Source: Bradyrhizobium sp. CER78
GTDB taxonomy: Bacteria; Pseudomonadota; Alphaproteobacteria; Rhizobiales; Xanthobacteraceae
Assembly: GCF_029846235.1 (NCBI RefSeq)
Contig: NZ_JARVWP010000005.1
Location: 372,001 to 436,000 of the forward strand
Length of the DNA stretch: 64,000 nucleotides
Direction: 5' to 3'
In this document: piece by piece, positions 17,237-27,625 of the stretch
Layout of the letters: every line of letters begins with the position of its first letter
Position numbering within the stretch: position 1 is the stretch's first letter
Notes under the pieces: generated by a model
The model's database searches: none
Seen by the model: only the letters and a program-made list of their open reading frames with translations
What the model was told of the DNA's origin: nothing
Program-made: the position numbers and the translations under genes

Positions 17237-19066
17237 ATGTTCGAAGCCCATTTTCAGACGTTCGAAGAGCCCGAAGGCGGCGTCGCGCTGACCGCGCGCT
17301 TAAGCGCGCTGCGCGAGGAACTGGCGCGGCGCAAGCTGACCGGGTTTGTGGTTCCGCGCGCCGATCAGCAGCAGAACGAATATGTTGCGGCGTCCGAAGA
17401 GCGGCTCGCCTGGCTGACCGGCTTCACCGGATCGGCCGGGCTCGCGATCGTGCTGGGCCGGGAGGCCGCCCTGTTCGTCGACGGGCGCTACACGCTGCAG
17501 GCCGGCAAGCAGGTCGACGCTAAGGCCTGGCAGGTCGAGCCGCTGGTCGAGCCGCCGCCGGAGCACTGGCTGACCCGGCACCTGGCAGCCGGCGACCGCC
17601 TAGGATTTGACCCCTGGCTGCACACTTCTGCGGCAGCCGAACGGCTGGCGGCGGCCTGCGCCAAGGCCGGTGCCGAGCTGGTCGCCGTTGACGGCAACCC
17701 GGTCGATGCGATCTGGCACGAGCGGCCGGCACCACCGCTCGGCCGGGTTTCGATCCACGGCGCGCAGTTTTCCGGCGAGATCGAGGCCGAGAAGCTGAAG
17801 CGGATCCGGCTCGAGATCAACAAGCTCGGCGTCGATGCGCTGGTGCTCTCGGACAGCCACGCGGTGGCCTGGACCTTCAACATCCGCGGCGCCGACGTCT
17901 CGCATACGCCGCTGCCGCTGTCCTACGCGCTGGTGCCGAAGCACGGCCGGCCGCTGGTGTTCATCGATCACCGCAAGCTGTCCAACTCCGCGCGCGACCA
18001 TCTCGAGCAATCCGCCGATGTCGAGGAGCCGGCGGCGCTGACCGGCAAGCTCACCGAGCTCGCCAAGCGCGGCGCCTCGATTGCGCTTGACAGCGCGACC
18101 GCGGCAGATGCCCTCAGCCGCCTGATCGCGGGCGCCGGCGGCAAGCCGGTGCGCGGCAACGATCCGGTCAGCCTGCTGAAGGCGGTCAAGAACCTCACCG
18201 AGATCGAGGGCACGCGCACCGCGCATCAGCGCGACGCGGTGGCGTTGACGCGCTTCCTCGCCTGGATCGACCGCGAGGCGCCCTCCGGCCACCTCACCGA
18301 GATCGACACCGTCGAGGCGCTGGAGACGTTCCGCCGCCAGACCGGCGCGCTGAAGGACGTCTCGTTCCCGACCATCGCCGGCACCGGGCCGAACGGCGCC
18401 ATCGTGCATTATCGCGTGACGCGCAAGAGCAACCGCCGCATCACCCCCGGCGATCTGCTGCTGATCGATTCCGGCGCGCAGTATGAAGACGGCACCACCG
18501 ACGTCACCCGCACCATCGCGATCGGCAAGCCGACCGACGAGATGCGCGACCGCTTCACCCGCGTGCTGCGCGGCCATATCGCGATTGCTCGCGCGATCTT
18601 CCCGGACGGCACCACCGGCGCGCAGCTCGACAGCTTCGCGCGGCAATATCTCTGGCAGGCCGGGATCGATTTCGAGCACGGCACCGGTCACGGCGTCGGC
18701 AGCTATCTCAGTGTCCATGAAGGGCCGGCGCGGATCTCGAAGCTCGGCACCACGCCGCTGAAGCGCGGCATGATCCTGTCCAACGAGCCCGGCTACTACA
18801 AGACCGACGCCTACGGCATAAGGATCGAGAACCTCGAGATCGTGATCGGCACCGACATCGCCGGCGCCGAGAAGCCGGTCAACGCATTCGAGACGCTGAC
18901 CCTGGCGCCGATCGATCGGCGCCTGATCGAGGTGAGCATGCTGAGCGCTGACGAGCTGAGCTGGCTCAATGATTACCACGCCCGCGTTGCGCGCGTGGTG
19001 CGTCCGCATCTCGACGACAACGCTACCAAGCTGTGGCTCGACGAGGCGACGGCGGCGCTGAAGTAG
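17237..19066 (+). CDS. Aminopeptidase P family protein (Xaa-Pro aminopeptidase)
   Basis: This 609-residue metallopeptidase has two creatinase-type N-terminal domains and a C-terminal pita-bread domain. Metal ligands are visible as LLLIDSGAQYEDGTTDVTRT (two Asp), HGTGHGVG (His) and SNEPGYY plus IENLEIV (two Glu). It removes an N-terminal residue before proline. Start chosen at ATG 17237 because the homologous region begins there; ATG 17162 adds 25 residues of weak character. It stands alone. Confidence 0.92.
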   Translation: MFEAHFQTFEEPEGGVALTARLSALREELARRKLTGFVVPRADQQQNEYVAASEERLAWLTGFTGSAGLAIVLGREAALFVDGRYTLQAGKQVDAKAWQVEPLVEPPPEHWLTRHLAAGDRLGFDPWLHTSAAAERLAAACAKAGAELVAVDGNPVDAIWHERPAPPLGRVSIHGAQFSGEIEAEKLKRIRLEINKLGVDALVLSDSHAVAWTFNIRGADVSHTPLPLSYALVPKHGRPLVFIDHRKLSNSARDHLEQSADVEEPAALTGKLTELAKRGASIALDSATAADALSRLIAGAGGKPVRGNDPVSLLKAVKNLTEIEGTRTAHQRDAVALTRFLAWIDREAPSGHLTEIDTVEALETFRRQTGALKDVSFPTIAGTGPNGAIVHYRVTRKSNRRITPGDLLLIDSGAQYEDGTTDVTRTIAIGKPTDEMRDRFTRVLRGHIAIARAIFPDGTTGAQLDSFARQYLWQAGIDFEHGTGHGVGSYLSVHEGPARISKLGTTPLKRGMILSNEPGYYKTDAYGIRIENLEIVIGTDIAGAEKPVNAFETLTLAPIDRRLIEVSMLSADELSWLNDYHARVARVVRPHLDDNATKLWLDEATAALK

Positions 19067-19423
19067 CGGCGTCGGGTTTACGTTCACCCTCTCCTCACAC
19101 TCGGTGTCATCCCCCGCAACCCGTCTTCGCCAAGGCTTCGCCGGGGTAAAGGCATTGGGCTCGCCGTAGCTTTAGCGAAGGCGGCAAGCGGGGGATCCAG
19201 TACGCCGCGGCCCATCGGCTCAACAACGACGGCCTCTGGAATACTGGGTCCCCCGCTTTCGCGGAGGACGACAGCGGAATGTATGGGGACGTCGCCTGCC
19301 TTATTGCGCGAGGCGAAACATCACTGCGGCGTCTCCCGAAATCGCATGGGCGTATGCCGAAACACCCGTATTCCGCGCGGACGGGCGCGCTACAGTCGTT
19401 CCACAATGCTGGATCGGACCTGA
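19067..19423. other. Intergenic region with a palindromic repeat
   Basis: This is 357 bp between the aminopeptidase and the drug exporter. About half is a palindromic repeat (see 19106-19276); the last 150 bp hold no gene and should contain the exporter's promoter, which I cannot define. Confidence 0.5.
19106..19276. repeat. Intergenic palindromic repeat (GCGGGGGATCCAGTA type)
   Basis: The inner arms GCGGGGGATCCAGTA (19188-19202) and TACTGGGTCCCCCGC (19242-19256) are near-perfect complements; flanking CATCCCCCGC and GCGGAGGACGACAGC sequences extend the element. This design recurs in intergenic regions of Bradyrhizobium-type genomes. Confidence 0.75.
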
Positions 19424-20701
19424 ATGCACGGCGTGATGGGCAAGCCGCCCGGCGCGGCTAGAGACAACATCGCGACATCGAAGGTCATGCTGCTGATGCT
19501 CGTCGTGATGACGGGCGTCGCGCCGATCTCGCTCTACATGCTGGTTCCGGCACTGCCGGTGCTGGCGACCGATTTCGGCCGCGACATTTCCATCGCGCAG
19601 ATGACCGTGTCGCTCTACATGGTCGGCATCGCGCTGTCGCAGCTGATCATGGGACCGCTGTCCGACAAGTTCGGCCGCCGCCCGGTGCTGCTCTCGGGCC
19701 TCGGCCTGATGGTGGTGGCCGGCATCGGCTCCGTGTTTGCCGAGACCCTGCCGCAACTGATCGCGGCGCGCTTCTTCCAGGCGCTCGGCGGCGCCAGCGG
19801 CATGGTGATCAGCCGCGCCATCATCCGCGATCTCTATCCGCGCGAGCGGGTCGGCGCCATGATCAGCCTGGTCGTGGCCGCGCTGATGATCGCGCAGATG
19901 GTGAGCCCGCTGACCGGCGGCCTGCTGGAGACCACGTTCGGCTGGCGTGCGATCCTCTATCTCATCACCGCAGCGTCGCTGATCACCACGATCTTCATCG
20001 CGCTGGCGCTGCCCGAAACCCGCCGCGACCGCACCGACAGCTCCAGCTTCCGCGGCGACCTCGGCAAGCTGATCCGAAGCCGCGCGTTCGTCGGCTATCT
20101 GTTGTGCCAGGTGCTGGCGTCGCAGATCATCTTCGCCTTCGCCGGCGGCGGCCCCTATATCGTGGTGACCCAGATGGGCCGCAGCAGCGCCGAATACGGC
20201 GCGTGGTTCGCGATGACGGGGTTCGGCTACTTCATCGGCAATCTCTTGTGCGTGCGCTTCGCGCCGCGGCACTCGCTGGAGAAACTGATCTGGTTCGGCC
20301 TCGCGCTGCAGCTCGGCGGCAGCCTGTTGAACCTGATCTGGAGCTTTGCCGGGCTGAACCAGGCGCCGCTCTGGCTGTTCGGCACCCAGATGATCGTGAT
20401 GGTCGCCAATGCCTTCGTGATGGCCAATTCCGCCGCCGGCGCCATCAGCATCCGCCCCGAAGCCGCCGGCACCGCTTCGGGCGCGATGGGCTTCCTGCAG
20501 CAGGGCATCGGCTCGCTGATTTCGCAATTCGGCGCCTATCTCGGCGGCCACTCTACCACCACATTGCCGCTGACATCGGCGATCTTCGCGATCTCGATCG
20601 CCTGCGCCTGCACCATGATCTTCGTGGTGCCGCGGCGGAACGTGGTGGTGAGCGAGGAGCTGATCACGCAGGCCGAGGAGGATGAGCAGGGGATGATGTG
20701 A
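19424..20701 (+). CDS. Bcr/CflA-type drug:H+ antiporter (MFS, 12 TM)
   Basis: This 425-residue MFS transporter has twelve hydrophobic segments. Motif A between TM2 and TM3 is GPLSDKFGRRPVLLSGL, and TM4 ends with FFQALGGASGMVISRAIIRD, the typical Bcr/CflA sequence. It likely exports drugs from the cytoplasm. ATG 19424 is 14 residues before the first hydrophobic stretch. A palindromic repeat begins 8 bp after the stop and separates it from ligA on the other strand. Confidence 0.9.
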   Translation: MHGVMGKPPGAARDNIATSKVMLLMLVVMTGVAPISLYMLVPALPVLATDFGRDISIAQMTVSLYMVGIALSQLIMGPLSDKFGRRPVLLSGLGLMVVAGIGSVFAETLPQLIAARFFQALGGASGMVISRAIIRDLYPRERVGAMISLVVAALMIAQMVSPLTGGLLETTFGWRAILYLITAASLITTIFIALALPETRRDRTDSSSFRGDLGKLIRSRAFVGYLLCQVLASQIIFAFAGGGPYIVVTQMGRSSAEYGAWFAMTGFGYFIGNLLCVRFAPRHSLEKLIWFGLALQLGGSLLNLIWSFAGLNQAPLWLFGTQMIVMVANAFVMANSAAGAISIRPEAAGTASGAMGFLQQGIGSLISQFGAYLGGHSTTTLPLTSAIFAISIACACTMIFVVPRRNVVVSEELITQAEEDEQGMM

Positions 20702-20708
20702 CTTGCTT

Positions 20709-20812
20709 CGTCATTCCGGGGCGATGCGAAGCATCGAACCCTCAGGTGCGCAATTGCGCACCGAGAATCTCGAGATTCCGGGTTCGCCTCTTCGAGGCGC
20801 CCCGGAATGACG
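20709..20812. repeat. CATTCCGGGGCGATG palindromic repeat, copy 1 (variant centre)
   Basis: It begins CGTCATTCCGGGGCGATGCG and ends GCCCCGGAATGACG. The centre differs from the other copies by a small insert with its own mini-palindrome (GGTGCGCAATTGCGCACC). It fills the convergent gap between the MFS exporter and ligA. Confidence 0.88.
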
Positions 20813-20818
20813 GACAAC

Positions 20819-22981
<2,163 letters not shown>

Positions 22982-22992
22982 CTATAGTTCTT

Positions 22993-23075
22993 CGTCATTC
23001 CGGGGCGGTCCGTCAGGACCGAACCCGGAATCTCGAGATTCCGGCTTCGATGCTTCGCATCGCCTCGGAATGACG
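22993..23075. repeat. CATTCCGGGG palindromic repeat, copy 2 (left of GIY-YIG gene)
   Basis: It opens CGTCATTCCGGGGCGGTC, has the GAATCTCGAGATTC centre, and ends CGCCTCGGAATGACG. It stops 18 bp before the ATG of the GIY-YIG gene. Confidence 0.9.
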
Positions 23076-23093
23076 ATGTAGGGAATGGGGCTC

Positions 23094-23381
23094 ATGTCGT
23101 ACTACGTCTACATTCTAGCAAGTCGACGAGACGGAGCAATCTATGTTGGGATCACCAACGATCTCGTGCGCCGGGTCTACGAACACCGAATGAAGGCCGT
23201 CCGAAGCTTTACATCCAAATACAACATCACGCAGCTTGTTTGGTTCGAAATCTACGACGATCCGATCTCCGCGATCTCTCGGGAGAAGGAGCTAAAGAAG
23301 TGGAAGAGAAGCTGGAAGACCCAGTTAATCGAGGCGACCAACCCGGAATGGAATGACTTGTATGAGTCGATCTGCGTCTGA
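23094..23381 (+). CDS. GIY-YIG nuclease family protein, flanked by palindromic repeats
   Basis: This is a 95-residue single-domain protein. The GIY and YIG pieces read YVYILAS (4-10) and IYVGIT (16-21), with the catalytic Arg in LVRRVYEH and Glu in SREKELKKWKR. It resembles the YhbQ-like group, which lacks extra DNA-binding domains. ATG 23094 fits homologues better than GTG/ATG 9 bp upstream. It is the only plus-strand gene inside the minus-strand block between ligA and recN, and copies of the same repeat lie on each side. Confidence 0.9.
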   Translation: MSYYVYILASRRDGAIYVGITNDLVRRVYEHRMKAVRSFTSKYNITQLVWFEIYDDPISAISREKELKKWKRSWKTQLIEATNPEWNDLYESICV

Positions 23382-23385
23382 GGTT

Positions 23386-23465
23386 GTCATTCCGGGATGG
23401 TCCGAAGGACCAGACCCGGAATCTCGAGATTCCGGGTTCGATGCTTCGCATCGCCCCGGAATGAC
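23386..23465. repeat. CATTCCGGGA palindromic repeat, copy 3 (right of GIY-YIG gene)
   Basis: It opens GTCATTCCGGGATGGTCC, shares the GAATCTCGAGATTC centre and ends GCCCCGGAATGAC, 5 bp after the GIY-YIG stop codon. Its outer arms match copy 2 closely. Confidence 0.9.
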
Positions 23466-23474
23466 AATGAGAAA

Positions 23475-25145
23475 TTAACTCGCCGCCCGGAGCAGGCGTT
23501 CCGCCGCGGCCCTCGCCTCCGCGGTGATCTCGGCGCCGGCCAGCATGCGCGCGATCTCCTCGCGGCGATGGTCGGCGGCGAGCGCGTTGACGCGGGTGGC
23601 GACCCGCTTGCCCTTGTCGAGCGCGTCCTTGGAGATCAGAAGATGCTGGCTGGCGCGGGCTGCGACCTGCGGCGCATGGGTCACCGCCATCACCTGCACC
23701 TTGCCGGCGAGGCGCGCCAGCCGCGAGCCGATGGCGTCGGCCACCGCGCCGCCGACGCCGGTGTCGATTTCATCGAACACCAAAGTCGGCGCCGAGCCGC
23801 GATCGGCCAGCACGACCTTCAGCGCCAGCAGGAAGCGTGACAGCTCGCCGCCGGAGGCGACCTTCATCATCGGCCCCGGCTTGGTGCCCGGGTTGGTCTG
23901 GACCCAGAACTCGACACGGTCGATACCCTGCGGCCCCGGCGCGGCCGCGTTGGCCTCGACCTGGGTCATGAATTTCGCGCGCTCGAGCTTGAGCGGCGCG
24001 AGCTCGGCATTGACCGCCTTGTTGAGCTTCTCGGCCGCCTTGATGCGCGCCGCCGACAGTTTTGCGGCCGCAGCCGCATAACGCTTGTCGGCCTCAGTGG
24101 CGGCCGCTTCCAGCTTCTTGAGCTGATCGGCGCCGGCATCGATCAGCGCGACGTCGCCAGCGTATTGCGCCGCCAGCGCGGCCAGCAAATCCACCGGCGT
24201 CGAATATTTGCGTGAGGCGGCGCGCAGCGCGAACAGCCGCTCCTCGATCCGCTCGAGCTCGGCCGGATCGAAATCGGTCGCAGCCAGCGCCGCGCTGAGA
24301 TGCTGATCGGCCTCTTCCAGCGCATTGATCGCGATATCGATCGCCTTCACCGCCGGCTCGATCAGCGCCGGCGCATTGGCGGCGCGCCGCTCCAGCCGCC
24401 GCACCGCGGCCGACAGCGCCGACACCGGCGAATGCGAGCCGCCGATCGCCTCCTGCGCCTCGCGCAGATCGGTCGCGACCTTCTCGCCCTGCATCATCGT
24501 GGTGCGGCGGTTGGCGAGTTCGGTCTCCTCGCCGTCCTTCGGCGCCAGCGTCTTCAATTCCTGCGAGGCATGGCGCAGATAGTCGGCCTCGCGCGCGGCA
24601 CGCTCCATGCCGGCGCGATGCTCGTCGAGCGCGGTGCCCGCGGTCCGCCTGATTTCCCACAGCGCTTCCAGCGCCGTGACGTCCTTCTCGTGGCCGGCGA
24701 AGGCGTCGAGCAGCTGGCGGTGGGTGGAGGCGTCGACCAGCGCGCGCTCGTCATGCTGGCCGTGGATTTCGACAAGAACGGCGCCGACCGCCTTCAGGGT
24801 CTGCACGCTGATTGCCTGGTCGTTGATGAAGGCACGGGTGCGGCCGTCGGCGAGCTGCACACGGCGCAGGATCATCTCTCCGGTGTCGTCGAGGCCGTTC
24901 TCGGCAAGTATCCTCGCCGCCGGATGCCCCTTGGGGACATCGAACATCGCGGTGACCTGCCCCTGCTCGGTACCGTGGCGCACGAGGCCGGCATCGCCGC
25001 GGCCGCCGAGCGCCAGCGCAAAGGCATCGAGCAGAATCGATTTGCCGGCGCCGGTTTCGCCGGTCAGCACCGCCAAGCCACGGGAAAATTCGATATCAAG
25101 CCGTTCGATCAGGACGATGTCACGGATCGACAGACGGGCCAGCAT
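23475..25145 (-). CDS. recN: DNA repair protein RecN
   Basis: This 556-residue SMC-like ATPase has Walker A GETGAGKS at 29-36 and the C-terminal signature plus Walker B (VASGGELSRF, then TLVFDEIDTGVGG). The middle is a coiled coil rich in Glu/Ala. RecN acts in double-strand break repair. It starts 13 bp after bamD, suggesting co-transcription. The length matches the family (about 550). Confidence 0.96.
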   Translation of the reverse strand: MLARLSIRDIVLIERLDIEFSRGLAVLTGETGAGKSILLDAFALALGGRGDAGLVRHGTEQGQVTAMFDVPKGHPAARILAENGLDDTGEMILRRVQLADGRTRAFINDQAISVQTLKAVGAVLVEIHGQHDERALVDASTHRQLLDAFAGHEKDVTALEALWEIRRTAGTALDEHRAGMERAAREADYLRHASQELKTLAPKDGEETELANRRTTMMQGEKVATDLREAQEAIGGSHSPVSALSAAVRRLERRAANAPALIEPAVKAIDIAINALEEADQHLSAALAATDFDPAELERIEERLFALRAASRKYSTPVDLLAALAAQYAGDVALIDAGADQLKKLEAAATEADKRYAAAAAKLSAARIKAAEKLNKAVNAELAPLKLERAKFMTQVEANAAAPGPQGIDRVEFWVQTNPGTKPGPMMKVASGGELSRFLLALKVVLADRGSAPTLVFDEIDTGVGGAVADAIGSRLARLAGKVQVMAVTHAPQVAARASQHLLISKDALDKGKRVATRVNALAADHRREEIARMLAGAEITAEARAAAERLLRAAS

Positions 25146-25158
25146 GCGAGGACAATTC

Positions 25159-26067
25159 CTAGCCGAGACCTATCTTCTTGAAGGTCCTGCTGATCCAGGA
25201 TCCCTGATTCTCGCTCGGCTCGAGACCGCCGGACTTTACTAGATTATACGCGTCCTTGTACCAGCGGCTGTCCGGAAAATTGTGGCCGAGCACTGCGGCC
25301 GCGGTCTGCGCCTCGCCGACGATGCCGATCGCCATATAGGCCTCGGTGAGCCGGTAGAGCGCCTCTTCGACGTGGCGGGTGGTCTGGTACTGCGTGACCA
25401 CGGTCTTGAAGCGGTTGATCGCGGCGGTGAAGTCGCGCTTCTCGATGTAGTAGCGCCCGACCGCCATTTCCTTGCCGGCGAGCTGGTCGCGCGCCGCCTG
25501 GATCTTGTTCTTGGCCTGGGTGGCGTATTCCGAAGTCGGATATTTGCGCACCACCTCTTCGAGCGCCGCGATCGCCTTCTCGGTGCGGCCCTGGTCGCGC
25601 GAGATGTCCGGGATCTGATCGAAATGCGATGCTGCGATCAGGTACTGGGCGTAAGCAGCGTCCGGGCTGCCGGGATGCAGCGTGACGTAGCGGGTGGCGG
25701 AGCCGATGCAGCTGTCGTAGTCGCCGGCCTGGTAATACGAATAGGCCGACATCAGCAGCGACTTGCGCGCCCAATCCGAATACGGGTGCTGACGATCGAC
25801 TTCCTCGAACTTCTTCGAGGCGGCCTTCAGGTCCTTCTTCTCGTTCATCATGTACAAGCCCTCATTGTAGAGCTTGTCCGCGGGCTCATCGACGAACGTA
25901 TCGTCCTTGGCCATGAACTTGTCCCACAGCGCGCCGGTGCCGCAGCCTGAGAGCGGCAGTGCGAGCACGATCATGCCCGCCGCAAAACGCAGCGTGCGCG
26001 CGGCCTTGGTCAGGCCGGAGACGTCAGAAGAGGAGCGTGGTTCGAGCGCCATACGCATTGCCGACAT
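25159..26067 (-). CDS. bamD: Outer membrane protein assembly factor BamD
   Basis: This 302-residue lipoprotein has its lipobox LSGC at 39-42 (Cys42), preceded by a long n-region; starting at Met4 or Met6 would give a more usual signal. TPR-type repeats cover about 65-280 (LYNEGLYMMNEKKDLKAASKKFEEV, then repeated YxxA/QYxLA units). BamD forms the essential core of the Bam complex with BamA. It lies between lpxC and recN, an order shared by related genomes. Confidence 0.94.
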   Translation of the reverse strand: MSAMRMALEPRSSSDVSGLTKAARTLRFAAGMIVLALPLSGCGTGALWDKFMAKDDTFVDEPADKLYNEGLYMMNEKKDLKAASKKFEEVDRQHPYSDWARKSLLMSAYSYYQAGDYDSCIGSATRYVTLHPGSPDAAYAQYLIAASHFDQIPDISRDQGRTEKAIAALEEVVRKYPTSEYATQAKNKIQAARDQLAGKEMAVGRYYIEKRDFTAAINRFKTVVTQYQTTRHVEEALYRLTEAYMAIGIVGEAQTAAAVLGHNFPDSRWYKDAYNLVKSGGLEPSENQGSWISRTFKKIGLG

Positions 26068-26313
26068 GAATTGTAAAACCTGACGCCTTTGATGCGGTTA
26101 ACGGCGACCCCACTCCACCCATGAACCGCGATCATGGATGCAATCTCTCTCGTGCCGTTGGCGCCATATCAAGGCAACCGCGGGCCTGTTTAACCGAAAA
26201 ATGACCGTCGACCAACCGAATACGGAGCCAATCCGCCGGGAATAAGGCGACCCCGCGAAGCGCACAGCCTGCTGTGGTTATTACGGAAATTGGGACCTGA
26301 CCGCCTGCGGCGA
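26068..26313. other. Intergenic region lpxC-bamD
   Basis: No gene here. TTAAC-type sequences are present at 26096-26102 (GGTTAAC) and 26190-26195 (TTAACC), in a region otherwise GC-rich; they could be CtrA half-sites. Confidence 0.35.
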
Positions 26314-27276
26314 TCAGGACACGTCCGGACCGTAGGCCGGGGCGACGAGACCGCCCACGGTGCCTGCGCCGGCTTCGACATGGCCGCGGACCGGCCGCCG
26401 GGCCGTCTCCGATTCGACCACCCGCCAAGCGCTGCGGTCAGCCAGCAGCGCCTTCAGCACCGCATTGTTGAGCTTGTGACCGCCCCGCTTCGAGCGATAG
26501 ATGCCGAGCAGCGGCAGGCCGGCCAGCGAGAGATCGCCGATCACGTCCAGGACCTTGTGGCGAACGCATTCGTCGCTGTAGCGCAGGCCTTCGGTGTTGA
26601 GCAGCCGGGTATCGTCGAACACCACCGTGTTGTCGAACGACGCGCCGAGCGCGAAACCGGCGCTCCAGAGCCGCGCGGTGTCGCTGATGCAGCCGAAGGT
26701 CCGGGCCCGCGCGATATCGCGACGGAAGCTTTCCGGGGACAGATCGAAGGAGAAGCTCTGGCGGCCGATCACCGCATTGGCGAAGTCGATCTCGACCTCG
26801 GCACGGAATCCACCAGCAAACGGACGCAACTCACCGACCGATTGGCCGATCTTCACCTGTACCGGCTTCAACACCTGGATGAAGCGGCGCACGGCGGGTT
26901 GGGTGACGATACCGGCCTGCTCGATGGCGGCAACGAAGGCAGCCGAGCTGCCGTCCATGATCGGAACTTCGGGTCCATCGACTTCGACGGTGGCGTTGTC
27001 GATCCCCATGCCGCGCAGCGCCGCGAGCACATGTTCTGCGGTCGAAACCAGCGGCCCTTCGCGGTCACCGAGCACCGTCGAAAATTCGGTGGCGATCACG
27101 GCATCGGCGTCGGCGTGGATTTCGCGGTCGGCACCGTCGAGACCGGTGCGGACAAAAATATAACCTGCATCAACAGGTGCAGGTCCCAACGTGAGACTGG
27201 CAGGAAGTCCGGAATGAACGCCTACGCCAGTCACGGTGGCTTGCGACCGAAGCGTTGTTTGACGGCTGAACTTCAT
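26314..27276 (-). CDS. lpxC: UDP-3-O-acyl-N-acetylglucosamine deacetylase
   Basis: This 320-residue enzyme carries out the first committed step of lipid A synthesis. The zinc ligands are His82 (TAEHVLAAL), His240 and Asp244 (RHKVLDVIGDLSL) and the catalytic His267 (GGHKLNNAVL). The N-terminal opening TTLRSQATVTGVGVHSGLP is the family pattern. It sits 349 bp downstream of ftsZ and 246 bp upstream of bamD, so it probably has its own promoter. The C-terminal 20 residues are non-conserved. Confidence 0.97.
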   Translation of the reverse strand: MKFSRQTTLRSQATVTGVGVHSGLPASLTLGPAPVDAGYIFVRTGLDGADREIHADADAVIATEFSTVLGDREGPLVSTAEHVLAALRGMGIDNATVEVDGPEVPIMDGSSAAFVAAIEQAGIVTQPAVRRFIQVLKPVQVKIGQSVGELRPFAGGFRAEVEIDFANAVIGRQSFSFDLSPESFRRDIARARTFGCISDTARLWSAGFALGASFDNTVVFDDTRLLNTEGLRYSDECVRHKVLDVIGDLSLAGLPLLGIYRSKRGGHKLNNAVLKALLADRSAWRVVESETARRPVRGHVEAGAGTVGGLVAPAYGPDVS

Positions 27277-27625
27277 TCGATATTGCCCACTACCCGACTT
27301 CGCTCAATTCAAGTGGCCAAACTTCCCCAAGGCCGACTCGCTTGAGCTCCCCAAGTCACGGCAGACCATAGTGATTTCCTAAACCGCGCCAACTCACGCT
27401 TCTTTACCGATTGTTACCCCATCTCCGCCGCATTCACGCCCAAGGTTAACCAAATTGCGGCAGCGAAAACGGCCCTCGGCGGGTGGCCATCTGACCACCG
27501 AAAGAATAATTAATCATTTAAAATCAGTTGCTTGTTCGCAGAGCACAACTGCATGCCCGTCTAAGGCAGAAGGCCCCGGCGGTTCCCCGCCGAGGCCTTC
27601 TTCATCGCCAAGGTTGTAACAAACT
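27277..27625. other. Intergenic region ftsZ-lpxC
   Basis: This 349 bp is the longest gap in the lower half of the cluster and has an AT-rich stretch at 27505-27525 and GGTTAACC at 27444-27451. The hairpin GAAGGCC...GGCCTTC at 27568-27600, just past the ftsZ stop, is a possible terminator but lacks a T run. The lpxC promoter must lie within, but I cannot place it. Confidence 0.45.
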
